From contig NZ_BMLX01000001.1 in the NCBI RefSeq assembly GCF_014645535.1, positions 1 through 55,167 on the forward strand: 55,167 bases of DNA, given 5' to 3'. This DNA is from Silvimonas iriomotensis (GTDB taxonomy: Bacteria > Pseudomonadota > Gammaproteobacteria > Burkholderiales > Chitinibacteraceae). How positions within the stretch are numbered: the stretch's first letter is position 1; the number at the start of each line of letters is the position of its first letter. The notes beneath the pieces were generated by a model. It worked only from the letters and a program-made list of their open reading frames with translations, made no database searches and was not told where the DNA came from. The position numbers and the translations under genes are program-made. Of the stretch, positions 8,690 to 17,211 are shown in pieces.

Positions 8690-8909
8690 GATTTTGGTGT
8701 GTAGCTGTTTATTTCTGGCTACAGACCTTCCGGTTCGGTCCTGATCAAAAATCGGCACTTGAACCTGTTTGAATCCGGGTGAGAAGGCGGTGGTATTGCC
8801 GGTTTGCCTTGATGACGTTTTGACTGTTTCCTGTCCTACCGATTCTGGCTTGGCACGGCCGAATCGGGAATTCAGAGCCACAACCTGTAGCAGGTTGTGG
8901 CTTTTTTTT
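8690..8909 (+). other. Non-coding element B, diverged copy of element A
   Basis: This is a second non-coding stretch ending in a strong terminator. In the same order as element A it holds GTTTGAA (8767), GGTATTGC (8792) and TTCTGGCTTG (8843), with wider spacing, plus similar flanks (TTTATT..GGC..CAG near 8710). A hairpin GACC..GGTC is visible near 8724. The two elements look like an old tandem duplication, each with its own terminator. No promoter stands out; it may be read through from element A. Confidence 0.35.
8877..8909 (+). terminator. Intrinsic terminator after element B
   Basis: An 11-bp perfect stem GCCACAACCTG / CAGGTTGTGGC (8877-8887 / 8891-8901) with a three-base loop is followed by eight T residues. 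Confidence 0.85.
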
Positions 8910-8938
8910 ATGCTGCGGCCAGTGTCACGGCGACCATT

Positions 8939-8967
8939 AAAAAAGCCCGCTGAACGCGGGCTTTTTT
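8939..8967 (-). terminator. Terminator of the amino acid transporter genes (bidirectional shape)
   Basis: AAAAAAGCCCGC / GCGGGCTTTTTT (8939-8950 / 8956-8967) lies 26 bases beyond the stop codon of the minus-strand permease gene. With A-runs and T-runs on both sides it can stop transcription in either direction. Confidence 0.85.
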
Positions 8968-8993
8968 GGGGTGGTGCTGTGTTGCCGGGCAGA

Positions 8994-9797
8994 TTACTGA
9001 ATACCGCCCTTGGCGTGAAAGCTGCGTTCCAGTTTGTGAACGCCTGCGGCCATCACCATGGTCAGCGCCAGGTAGACCAGCGAGATGGTGATATAAGGCT
9101 CCCAAAAACGCGAATAGACCCCAGAAACAGTGCGGGCTGCGTAGGCCAGCTCGGTCAGGCCGATGACCGAGACCAGTGAGCTATCCTTGAGCAGCATAAT
9201 CGCTTCGTTGCCTAGCGGAGGGAGCATGCGGCGGAAGGCCTGCGGAATCACAACAAAACGCATTGTCTGCCAGTAGTTCATGCCTAGCGAGCGAGATGCT
9301 TCGGTCTGGCCACGCGCAATAGACTGAATACCGGCGCGGAAAATCTCGGTAATGTACGCGCCGGCATTGAGTGTCAGCGCCACGAGGCCTGACATGAATG
9401 CACCGTAGTCCTGGCGCAGGGTGACGGCAAGGTCGCCGCTGATCAACAGACCGTCGTTGGGGTGAACCAGCAGCGGCATGACCGCAAAATGAATGAGCAA
9501 AATTTGTACAAAAAGCGGAGTGCCACGAAAGAATGTCACGTAGACGGTAGCCGGCCAGCGGGCAAAGAGGCGCAAGGGCCACTTCCATGGGCCGTGGGTG
9601 ACATTGCTGGACAAGCGCGCCATACCGGTAAACAGACCGATGAGCGTGCCAAAGATCACGGAGAACACAGTGATAACCAGCGTCATCTTTGTACCGTCGA
9701 TGAACATCTGGCGGTATTCCCAGATCATCTGCAGCCTGACGTTTTCCAGTGGAGGGAGCGCATGCTGTGCCTGGTCCCAGAATTGATTGAAATCCAT
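8994..9797 (-). CDS. Polar amino acid ABC transporter permease (HisM/GlnP family)
   Basis: A 267-residue inner-membrane subunit of a polar amino acid importer. After an amphipathic N-terminus of about 35 residues come five hydrophobic segments. The HisM-family core is clear: an RGTPLFVQILLIHF segment, then the cytoplasmic EAA loop EASRSLGMNYWQTMRFVVIPQAFRRMLPPLGNE that contacts the ATPase. It lies downstream of the binding-protein gene on the same strand, separated by a hairpin that probably lowers its expression. No ATPase gene follows: a terminator comes 26 bases after the stop. The substrate cannot be read from the sequence. Confidence 0.88.
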   Translation of the reverse strand: MDFNQFWDQAQHALPPLENVRLQMIWEYRQMFIDGTKMTLVITVFSVIFGTLIGLFTGMARLSSNVTHGPWKWPLRLFARWPATVYVTFFRGTPLFVQILLIHFAVMPLLVHPNDGLLISGDLAVTLRQDYGAFMSGLVALTLNAGAYITEIFRAGIQSIARGQTEASRSLGMNYWQTMRFVVIPQAFRRMLPPLGNEAIMLLKDSSLVSVIGLTELAYAARTVSGVYSRFWEPYITISLVYLALTMVMAAGVHKLERSFHAKGGIQ

Positions 9798-9915
9798 ATG
9801 TCTCGTATCCGGTTCAGGCTGCCAGGTTGATTGAAAAGCGGTTCAGATTAAACAGATGTTGCATGTTTCGGACTGCAAATTTCGCGTTTGAAGCAAATGG
9901 GCGGGTACGCATGAA

Positions 9916-9948
9916 AAGAAGCGCAAACGGCACGCCGTTGCGCTTCTT
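9916..9948 (-). terminator. Intercistronic hairpin between binding-protein and permease genes
   Basis: An 11-bp stem AAGAAGCGCAA / TTGCGCTTCTT (9916-9926 / 9938-9948) has further pairing inside the loop. On the minus strand it is followed by TTTTC. It lies just after the binding-protein stop, the usual place for an attenuator or mRNA-stabilising hairpin that keeps the binding protein in excess over the permease. Confidence 0.65.
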
Positions 9949-9978
9949 GTCGTGTTGTCCGGGACAAACCAGACGGGC

Positions 9979-10734
9979 TTACTTGGCGCCGAAATACTTC
10001 TTGTAGATCTTGTCGTAGGTACCATCAGCCTTGATGGCCTTGATACCGGTGTTGATCTTGGCCAGCAGATCCTTGTTGCCCTTCTTCACGGCATAGCCGT
10101 AGTACTCTTTGGCAAAGCTGCTGTCATCCACCACCTTCAGCTTGGCGCCCTTGTTGTTGGCCACGTAGTTGATCACTACGCCATTATCGGCCACCACGGC
10201 ATCCACGCCGCCGGACAACAGTTCCTGAATGGCCAGCGGGGTCGATTCAAAACGCTTGATGTTCGGGCTGGTTTTGCCTTGCAGCTTCTGCACCACTTCA
10301 TCACCCGTAGTGCCGGTTTGCACGGCCACTTTCAGGTTCTTCAGATCGGCAAACTTGGTGACCTTGCTCGATGCCGAGACGGCGATCATCTGCTTGGCTT
10401 CAAAGTAGGGCTCAGAGAAATCCATCGACTGCTTGCGCTCGTCGGTAATGGTCACGGCCGAGCTGACGATATCGCGGTCGCCCGTGGACAGCGTGGCGAA
10501 AATGCCTTCCCACGGGGTATTGATGAACTTGACGTCAAAACCGCCTTTGGCGGCGACAGCCTTGAGTACGTCCACGTCGAAGCCGACCACTTCTTTCTTG
10601 TCGTTCATGGATTCGAACGGGGCGTAAGAAGCATCGGTCGCCACCTGGTAAGTCTTGCCAGCGGCAAAGACCGGGCTGGCCAGGATGACGGAGGCGGTGA
10701 GGGCAGCAAACAGCTTGCCAAACTTGTTCTGCAT
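9979..10734 (-). CDS. Periplasmic amino-acid-binding protein of an ABC importer
   Basis: A 251-residue family 3 solute-binding protein. A signal peptide (MQNKFGKLFAALTASVILASPVFA) is cut after about residue 23. The mature protein opens with YQVATDASYAPFES, and GFDVDVLKAVA, WEGIFATLSTGDRDIVSSAVTIT and RKQSMDFSEPY follow as in HisJ/GlnH-type proteins. I chose the ATG at 10734 because AGGAG lies 10 bases upstream and the signal peptide begins there. It is the first gene of a two-gene minus-strand unit with the permease. The ligand is a polar amino acid; which one is unknown. Confidence 0.9.
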   Translation of the reverse strand: MQNKFGKLFAALTASVILASPVFAAGKTYQVATDASYAPFESMNDKKEVVGFDVDVLKAVAAKGGFDVKFINTPWEGIFATLSTGDRDIVSSAVTITDERKQSMDFSEPYFEAKQMIAVSASSKVTKFADLKNLKVAVQTGTTGDEVVQKLQGKTSPNIKRFESTPLAIQELLSGGVDAVVADNGVVINYVANNKGAKLKVVDDSSFAKEYYGYAVKKGNKDLLAKINTGIKAIKADGTYDKIYKKYFGAK

Positions 10735-11169
10735 GGTGGAATACTCCTGGTAAGGCCGGGTTGGTTTTTGGTTTCCAGTCACTTTATAAGGCAGCCCTGG
10801 CGAGGATATCGCCGCGGCGCGCCCGGTTCTCTACAGCACGCTTCGGGTAGCGAGCGTATTGGCGGCCGATGTCTGCTGCAATCAGGATATTCCCTTGACG
10901 CGGTGCAGACTCTGCATGGGCCAATGCGCTTGATTAAAGCAATATTTTGACCAGCATGCAGTCTTGCAGCCCGCGTTGTGGCGCGTTTGCCGTAATTCTT
11001 TTCCCTGATGTGAGTGTATGAAAACCTGGCTAATCCGCTACATCCAGGCTGTTTGCTGCTGAGATGCGCTACGCAAGCCAGGGGATGCCTGCCGGGGAGG
11101 GGGTCTGGCCTGGATCAATGAGCCTGGTTGCCCTATTCTGGTGCGCTGGTTGGTGCACGCCGCCCAAAT
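10735..11169 (-). promoter_or_regulatory. Intergenic region with promoter of the binding-protein gene
   Basis: About 435 bases without a gene between the binding-protein start and the rne terminator. On the minus strand an extended -10 box (TG at 10941-10940, TTTAAT at 10938-10933) lies about 200 bases upstream of the ATG; no matching -35 box is evident. A small AT-rich patch surrounds it in otherwise GC-rich sequence. I see nothing else that I can name. Confidence 0.35.
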
Positions 11170-11197
11170 AAAAAGCCGCCCCGAAGGGCGGCTTTTT
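11170..11197 (-). terminator. Terminator of rne
   Basis: A 12-bp perfect stem AAAAAGCCGCCC / GGGCGGCTTTTT (11170-11181 / 11186-11197) with a four-base loop lies 25 bases past the rne stop codon. It is symmetric and likely works in both directions. Confidence 0.9.
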
Positions 11198-11222
11198 ATC
11201 GAACCAGGATCAAACCCGCTGC

Positions 11223-14200
11223 TTATTCGTTGCGGGTTTCTATCTGGACCAGCGGCGCATCACTGTGCTCGGAAGCCGGGGCTTCAGTGGCAGCGTTACG
11301 ACGCGTACGGACTTCTTCTGCCGGTGCGGCAACGGCGGTCTCTGCTGCGGCGCTGGCTGCAGTTTCGACTTGTTGCAGCGGCTCGGCAGCAGCAGCCTCG
11401 TTCTGGCGCGGCTGGCTGTCGCGGCGACGGCGGCGGGTCGGTGCGGCCGGTGCTTGCGCAGTCGCCGGCTCGGACGACAGGTCCTGACGGGTTGCCACCA
11501 GAACCAGACCGACTTCTTCCGGCGTAGCCACTTCCAGTACCGGCGCGGCAACAGGAGCCGGTGCAGCAGCGGGTGCAGGTGCCGCAGCCGGTGCAGCCAC
11601 TTCGGCCTTGGCCGGTTGGGCTTCATCGAACAGACCAGGCTGCAGGGCCGGGGTTGCGGCAACGACTTCAGCCACGGTCACGACCGGTGCCGGTGCTTCT
11701 GCAACGACGGGTGCCGGTGCCGGCGCAGGTGCCGGAGCAGCCTCAACCGCTGCTGCCGGGGCGGCAGCCTTGCTGGCCAGTACGGTCACAACCGTGCCGG
11801 ACTGGGGTTGTACCGCTTCAGCAACCACCGGGGCCGGTGCGGCAACCGGAGCTGGCGCAGGCGCAGCGACAGGAGCAGGTTCGGCGGCAACGGTTTCTGC
11901 CACTTGCGGTTGTACTTCAGCTGCAGCGGCCGTTGCGGTGACGGTAGCGGCGCTGATGGCAGCGGCCCAGTCACTTTGCTCGATGCTTGCAGCGGCCGGT
12001 GCAACTTGTTCAACCGGTGCGGCTTCGGCAACAACGGCTTGCTCGCTACCGGCTTCTACCGTGTTTTCAGTCGCTGCGTTCTCGTTGCGATCGCGGCGAT
12101 CACGACGGCCGCGACGACGACGGCTACGGCCTTCGCCGGCTTCCGGTGCTGCAGCTTGCTCGCCAGCGGCACCTTCAACCGGTGCAACGGCTTGCTGGAT
12201 GACTTCTTTCTCTTCCGCTGCAACCACAGGCTTGGGTTGACGTTCACGTTCCTGACGCGGTGCGCGTTCACGCGGCTGGCGCGGCTCTTGCGCTTGCTGC
12301 TCGGTACGCTCGGCGCGTTCCGGACGCTCTGCGCGCTCGGCCTGCTGACGTTCGCCACGCTCACCACGGTTACGCTCGTTGCGCTGCTCCTGACGGGCTG
12401 CGCGGGCGCTCATGTCTTCTTCGATACGCGGCTTGCTGCTGCTGCCACCGCGGCGCTCGTTCTGCGGACGCTCGGCATTGCGGTCTTCACGCTCGGCGCG
12501 CTGACCACGTTCGTTGCGTTCACCACGTTCGCCATTGCGATCACGACGGCCGCCCTGGCGGTTGTCGTTGCGCTCGTTACGGGCGCCACGCTGGCCGCCC
12601 TGACCTTGACCCTGGCGCTTGGCCGGTTGCGGGGCCGGTTCTTCCACCGCCGGCGTGCCGGCGAAGAACTTGACGATGCGGCTCCACAGGCTCGGGCCGG
12701 TAGCGGTTGCTGCCGCCGGGGCCGGTGCGGCTTCGCGCTGGGCGGAAACCGGTGCCGGCTGGGCCGGGGTAATCCCCTTGACCGCGGCTTCCTGGCGCTT
12801 GGCCATTTCTTCGCGGGCCTGGCCTGGCTGGTAGCCTTCTTCCGGCGGTGTTTCCACCATGCGGTAAGACGGCAGGGCTTCGTCGCTGTGGTTCAGATCA
12901 TCGTGACGCAGGCGCACCACGCTGTAGTTCGGCGTTTCCAGGTTGATGTTGGGGATCAGCACCACGTTTACTTTCAGGCGCGATTCCAGCGTAAAGAGTT
13001 CAGTACGCTTTTCGTTCAACAGGAAGGTGGCGACATCGACCGGCACCTGCGCGTGGATCGCGCCGGTGTTTTCCTTCATGGCCTCTTCCTGGATGATGCG
13101 CAGGATGTTCAGGGCCGAGGATTCGGTGCCGCGGATAAAGCCCGTGCCATGGCAGCGCGGGCAGGCGATATGGGTGGTTTCTTCCAGCGACGGTTGCAGG
13201 CGCTGGCGAGACAGTTCCATCAAACCAAAGCGGCTGATCTTGCCGGTCTGCACGCGGGCACGGTCAAAATGCAGCGCCTCGCGCAGGCGGTTTTCCACCT
13301 CGCGCTGGTTCTTCGGGTTCTCCATGTCGATGAAGTCGATGACGATCAGGCCGCCGACGTCACGCAGACGCAGCTGGCGGGCGATTTCATCGGCCGCTTC
13401 CAGGTTGGTGCGGGCGGCGGTTTCCTCGATGTCCGAGCCTTTGGTGGCGCGGGCCGAGTTCACGTCGATGGAGTAGAGCGCTTCGGTCTTGTCGATCACG
13501 ATCGCGCCGCCGGACGGCAGCGTTACTTCACGCGCAAAGGCGGTTTCGATCTGGTGTTCGATCTGGAAGCGGGAGAACAGCGGAACGTCGTCCTGGTACA
13601 GCTTGACGCGGTTCACGTTACCCGGCATCACGTGGCTCATGAACTGGCGGGCTTGTTCGTAGATGTCGGCCTTGTCGATCAGCAACTCGCCGATATCCGG
13701 CTGGAAGTAATCGCGGATGGCACGGATCACGAGGCTGGATTCCTGATAGATCAGGAATGCACCGCTGCCGCCGGCTGCGCCTTCAATGGCACGCCACAGT
13801 TGCAAGAGGTAGTTCAGATCCCACTGCAGTTCTTCGGCGCTGCGGCCAATGGCGGCAGTACGCGCGATCAGGCTCATGCCCTGCGGGGTTTCCAGCTGGT
13901 CCAGTACGGCGCGCAGCTCCTGGCGCTCGTCACCCTCGATGCGGCGCGAAACACCACCGCCACGCGGGTTGTTCGGCATCAGCACAAGGTAACGGCCGGC
14001 CAGACTGATGTAGGTGGTGAGGGCTGCGCCCTTGTTGCCGCGCTCGTCCTTTTCAACCTGGACGATCAGCTCCTGGCCTTCGCGCAGCGCGTCACCGGGG
14101 CGAACCCGGCCGCCTTCGCTGCCGTCAGCGTAATAAGAGCGGGCAATTTCCTTGAAGGGAAGAAAGCCGTGGCGTTCACAGCCGTAATCTACAAAGCAGG

Positions 14201-14363
14201 CTTCGAGGCTAGGCTCGATGCGGGTAATGACACCCTTGTAGATGTTGGACTTGCGTTGTTCCTTGCCGACGGTTTCGATATCGAGATCGATCAGCTTCTG
14301 GCCGTCGACAATCGCAACGCGCAGCTCTTCGGCCTGCGTTGCATTGAACAGCATGCGTTTCAT
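11223..14363 (-). CDS. rne: Ribonuclease E
   Basis: A 1046-residue endoribonuclease, the core of the RNA degradosome. The catalytic half (about 1-510) has the S1 domain ([21 protein letters not shown]), the 5'-sensor/RNase H-like parts and the DNase I-like site with Asp300 (YSIDVNSAR) and Asp343 (VIDFIDM). The zinc-link CPRCHGTG supplies C401 and C404. The C-terminal half is disordered: an arginine-rich RNA-binding stretch (about 600-740) is followed by long Ala/Pro/Val repeats and a short conserved-looking tail [10 protein letters not shown]. The start ATG has GGGAG upstream. The gene is divergent from rluC across a 692-base leader region, as in many proteobacteria, where rne controls its own mRNA. 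Confidence 0.95.
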   Translation of the reverse strand: MKRMLFNATQAEELRVAIVDGQKLIDLDIETVGKEQRKSNIYKGVITRIEPSLEACFVDYGCERHGFLPFKEIARSYYADGSEGGRVRPGDALREGQELIVQVEKDERGNKGAALTTYISLAGRYLVLMPNNPRGGGVSRRIEGDERQELRAVLDQLETPQGMSLIARTAAIGRSAEELQWDLNYLLQLWRAIEGAAGGSGAFLIYQESSLVIRAIRDYFQPDIGELLIDKADIYEQARQFMSHVMPGNVNRVKLYQDDVPLFSRFQIEHQIETAFAREVTLPSGGAIVIDKTEALYSIDVNSARATKGSDIEETAARTNLEAADEIARQLRLRDVGGLIVIDFIDMENPKNQREVENRLREALHFDRARVQTGKISRFGLMELSRQRLQPSLEETTHIACPRCHGTGFIRGTESSALNILRIIQEEAMKENTGAIHAQVPVDVATFLLNEKRTELFTLESRLKVNVVLIPNINLETPNYSVVRLRHDDLNHSDEALPSYRMVETPPEEGYQPGQAREEMAKRQEAAVKGITPAQPAPVSAQREAAPAPAAATATGPSLWSRIVKFFAGTPAVEEPAPQPAKRQGQGQGGQRGARNERNDNRQGGRRDRNGERGERNERGQRAEREDRNAERPQNERRGGSSSKPRIEEDMSARAARQEQRNERNRGERGERQQAERAERPERAERTEQQAQEPRQPRERAPRQERERQPKPVVAAEEKEVIQQAVAPVEGAAGEQAAAPEAGEGRSRRRRGRRDRRDRNENAATENTVEAGSEQAVVAEAAPVEQVAPAAASIEQSDWAAAISAATVTATAAAAEVQPQVAETVAAEPAPVAAPAPAPVAAPAPVVAEAVQPQSGTVVTVLASKAAAPAAAVEAAPAPAPAPAPVVAEAPAPVVTVAEVVAATPALQPGLFDEAQPAKAEVAAPAAAPAPAAAPAPVAAPVLEVATPEEVGLVLVATRQDLSSEPATAQAPAAPTRRRRRDSQPRQNEAAAAEPLQQVETAASAAAETAVAAPAEEVRTRRNAATEAPASEHSDAPLVQIETRNE

Positions 14364-15055
14364 TTAAAATGGCTCCCGCACGCACTCGCACGGCGGAAAC
14401 CCGGGGCAACAACGCCCTCAGTCCGTCAATCAGGACGCCATATCCATCGGCACCGGTTGTAAGTCGGGGCCAGGCGGTTAGTGAGCGGAACAGTGTGGGG
14501 CGTGTGCAATCTCCATGATGAAAGCGTCCGCTTCTGGCAGGCGCCGGAAAAGACCGGGTATTGGGTATAGCGCAAGCTTTGGTGGAGCTTGCGGTTAATA
14601 ACCTTGTGAGTGCGTGGTTCTAATAAACTGCGTTTTTGTCGCTGCTTGGGGCCGCTCAGGACCATCCCGGCGGTGCTGGATGTCAGGGGTGTCTCGAAAT
14701 CCGGAGTCGTAAGCTGTACACTCCGTCTCTTTGCCCGTGACATCACCATCTGCGCCGGCTTAGGCCGTCAAAGCGGTGAATCGGCTGCATTCATAGCGGT
14801 GAGCGAGCATTAACCGCTTCCCAATACCAAGACCAAACGTGCACGTCAGGCGATTCCCGCGCTGCATTTCGTGTTTTCCGACCAGTGTCGGCACAGGAAA
14901 CGGTACGATGAATGTACGGCGGGAAGGTGATCGCCAGCGTATGCAGGGCGTCGATCAAAGAACGGGATTAGCGTTGCAGCGAGGCCTCGCGGGCAAAGGG
15001 CCGGCGAGTGTCACATCAATGTCATGCTGCAACGTGTCACAGAGTATAAGTCAAT
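14364..15055. promoter_or_regulatory. Divergent rne/rluC leader region
   Basis: 692 bases without a credible gene. On the rne side there is a strong hairpin, CGCAAGCT / AGCTTGCG (14571-14578 / 14586-14593) with a seven-base loop, about 210 bases upstream of the rne start. The length and this hairpin recall the long self-regulatory rne leader of enterobacteria. On the rluC side a TATAAG box (15045-15050) lies only five bases before the rluC ATG. Clear -35 boxes were not found. Short frames in this area have no recognisable content. Confidence 0.4.
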
Positions 15056-16051
15056 ATGTCTCAGACTAGCAAAGCGTCTGTCAACTTTATCGAAATTACC
15101 TCCGAGCAAGCCGGACAGCGCCTTGATAACTTCTTGTTGCGCGAGCTCAAAGGTGTGCCAAAAAGCCGCGTTTACAAGATTATTCGCGGTGGCGAAGTGC
15201 GCGTGAACAAAGGCCGCGTCGATGTCACTTACCGCCTGGAAACCGGCGATGTGGTGCGGGTGCCACCGGTACGCATGGCCGAGGCCCCGGACATCGCGCC
15301 GGCGCAGGCTGCCGCCCAGCGCATTGATCTGCCCATCTTGTTTGAAGACGATGCCATGCTGGCCATCAACAAGCCGGCCGGTCTGGCGGTGCATGGCGGT
15401 TCCGGCGTGAACTTTGGCGTGATTGAACTGTTGCGCGCGCAACGGCCGGATGCGAAATTCCTGGAACTGGTCCACCGGCTGGACCGGGAGACCTCGGGCA
15501 TTTTGATGGTCGCCAAAAAACGCAGCGCGCTCGTCAAACTGCACGACATGCTGCGCGACAACCACAATATCGATAAGCGCTATCTGGCGATGGTGGCCGG
15601 CGTCTGGCCGGATGACAAACGCCACGTGCGCTTCAAACTGTTCAAGTACCACACCCCGGAAGGCGAGCGGCGTGTACGCGTGGCGGCAGACGGGCAAGAG
15701 GCGCATACCATCGTGTATCGCCGGCGGGTAGGGGAGCAGTATTCGCTGGTGGAGTGCGAACTCAAGACCGGGCGCACGCACCAGATCCGCGTGCACCTGG
15801 CCTCGTCGGGCTTTCCGATTCTGGGCGATGAGAAATACGGCGATTTTGCGCTTAACAAGCAACTGCCCAAAGAAGGGCTCAAGCGCATGTTCCTGCATGC
15901 CTGGCAGTTGACGCTGGCGCACCCGATCTCTGGCGACGAGTTGAAAATTGAAGCGCCGTTGCCGACCGAGCTGGCCCAGTTTGTTGAAGCCACCACCCAG
16001 GCGCGCAAGACGGCCAGTTCTGCGGCTCAGGGCAAGCCCGCGCGCGGTTGA
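15056..16051 (+). CDS. rluC: 23S rRNA pseudouridine synthase RluC
   Basis: A 331-residue RluA-family enzyme; RluC makes pseudouridine at 955, 2504 and 2580 of 23S rRNA (E. coli numbering). An N-terminal S4 RNA-binding domain (QRLDNFLLRELKGVPKSRVYKIIRGGEVRVN) is followed by the catalytic domain with the HRLDRETSGIL motif holding the active-site Asp. TGRTHQIRVHLASSGFPILGDEKYG is also intact. There is no obvious Shine-Dalgarno sequence before ATG 15056, and a TATAAG box ends five bases upstream, so the mRNA may be leaderless. It heads a plus-strand series with a HAD phosphatase, a Rieske protein and an S49 peptidase. Confidence 0.92.
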   Translation: MSQTSKASVNFIEITSEQAGQRLDNFLLRELKGVPKSRVYKIIRGGEVRVNKGRVDVTYRLETGDVVRVPPVRMAEAPDIAPAQAAAQRIDLPILFEDDAMLAINKPAGLAVHGGSGVNFGVIELLRAQRPDAKFLELVHRLDRETSGILMVAKKRSALVKLHDMLRDNHNIDKRYLAMVAGVWPDDKRHVRFKLFKYHTPEGERRVRVAADGQEAHTIVYRRRVGEQYSLVECELKTGRTHQIRVHLASSGFPILGDEKYGDFALNKQLPKEGLKRMFLHAWQLTLAHPISGDELKIEAPLPTELAQFVEATTQARKTASSAAQGKPARG

Positions 16052-16095
16052 GTTCCACTCTTTTCAGTCTGTCATCTGGATACACAGGGTTTTGC

Positions 16096-16752
16096 ATGCG
16101 TCAGGATTTTGATTTGCTGGTGTTCGACTGGGATGGCACCTTGATGGATTCCACCGGAACCATCACCCGCGCCATCCAGCGCGCCTTTGCCGATGCCGGC
16201 TTGCCTGTGCCCGAGCAGGAAAAGGCCGCTTATGTGATCGGCTACGGTTTGAAAGAGGCAATGCAGTATCTGGCGCCCGAGGCTGATGACGCCGCCGTGG
16301 CGCGGATTGTGGAGGCCTATAAACATCACTATCTGGCCGAAGACGGGCAACTGGTGCTGTTTGATGGCGTGACCGAGGCATTGCCGAAGTTTCGCGAGGC
16401 CGGCTATATGCTGGCTGTGGCGACCGGTAAATCACGCGTCGGCTTGAATCGCGCGCTGGGCACCACCGGCCTGGGCGACCTGTTTGAAGTGACACGCACG
16501 GCCGACGAAGCGTTTTCCAAGCCGCACCCGGCCATGCTGGAATACATTCTGGATTACACCGGCGTGGTACCCAAACGCGCCATCATGATCGGTGATACCA
16601 CGCATGATCTGCAGATAGGCCTGAATGCAGGCACGGCGACACTGTCGCTGGGCTGTGGCGCGCATCCGTCCGCCGCTTTGCAGGCGTTGAACCCGCTGGC
16701 GCACTTTGACCGTTTTGCTGACCTGGCCACATGGATACTGAACAAGGCATGA
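16096..16752 (+). CDS. HAD-superfamily phosphatase (Gph-like)
   Basis: A 218-residue HAD-IA hydrolase of the phosphoglycolate-phosphatase-like group. Motif I is FDWDGTLMDS (nucleophile D11, acid/base D13), motif II is the Thr in VATGKS, motif III is the Lys in SKPHP, and motif IV is GDTTHD. The helical cap lies at about residues 20-80. The ATG at 16096 has AGGG a few bases upstream and gives the family N-terminus. Its stop overlaps the ATG of the Rieske gene (ATGA), indicating translational coupling. The true substrate is unknown; phosphoglycolate or another sugar phosphate is plausible. Confidence 0.85.
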   Translation: MRQDFDLLVFDWDGTLMDSTGTITRAIQRAFADAGLPVPEQEKAAYVIGYGLKEAMQYLAPEADDAAVARIVEAYKHHYLAEDGQLVLFDGVTEALPKFREAGYMLAVATGKSRVGLNRALGTTGLGDLFEVTRTADEAFSKPHPAMLEYILDYTGVVPKRAIMIGDTTHDLQIGLNAGTATLSLGCGAHPSAALQALNPLAHFDRFADLATWILNKA

Positions 16753-17129
16753 CCGACGCGATGACCGAGCAGGAAATCTGCGACAGCACCACGCTGGCAG
16801 AACGGGGCCTGGGCCAGCGCTTCCAGGTGCAATGGCGCGGTGAAGCGCGCGAAGCGTTTGCGGTCCGTTTTGGCGGCCGGGTGTATGCGTACCTGAATTC
16901 CTGCGCGCACATTCCCATTGAGCTTGATTATCAGCCTGGTGATTTCTTCGATCTGAGTCACAACTTTCTTGTTTGCGCCACGCACGGTGCCTACTATGCG
17001 CCAGAGAGCGGTCTGTGTCTGGGTGGCCCGTGTCCGGGTCGCAGCCTGGAATCCGTGCCGGTCACCGAGCATGACGGCAAGATATACTGGCTGGCGCCCG
17101 CCGTCGGGCCGGTAGTACAACAAGACTGA
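16749..17129 (+). CDS. Small Rieske [2Fe-2S] ferredoxin-like protein
   Basis: A 126-residue single-domain Rieske protein. The cluster ligands are complete: CAH (C52, H54) and CATH (C76, H79), followed by a Gly/Cys/Pro-rich loop GGPCPGRSL that closes the cluster site. There is no membrane segment or partner oxygenase, so it probably acts as a soluble electron carrier or redox sensor; its partner is unknown. It starts in an ATGA overlap with the HAD gene. ATG codons at 16731 and 16761 are alternatives in the same frame. Confidence 0.85.
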   Translation: MTDAMTEQEICDSTTLAERGLGQRFQVQWRGEAREAFAVRFGGRVYAYLNSCAHIPIELDYQPGDFFDLSHNFLVCATHGAYYAPESGLCLGGPCPGRSLESVPVTEHDGKIYWLAPAVGPVVQQD

Positions 17130-17211
17130 ACCCGGTAGCTGAAGGCCGGCCGGTGCCAGACCGTGGCGCCGCATAACCACAATATCCAGTATCTACAAAG
17201 AGAAGCGCATC

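Noticed and set aside
8411-8881. A 156-codon minus-strand frame in the mltG-permease gap
   Set aside because: It runs through two rightward terminators, has no ribosome binding site or known domain, and its internal similarity is better explained by the DNA-level duplication of the two non-coding elements.
11265-14462. A 1065-codon open frame on the plus strand across the whole rne gene
   Set aside because: It lies opposite the unmistakable RNase E sequence. The translation is rich in Arg, Gly, Ala and Cys runs that mirror the repetitive, GC-rich rne codons. No domain is visible, so it is a codon-usage shadow.
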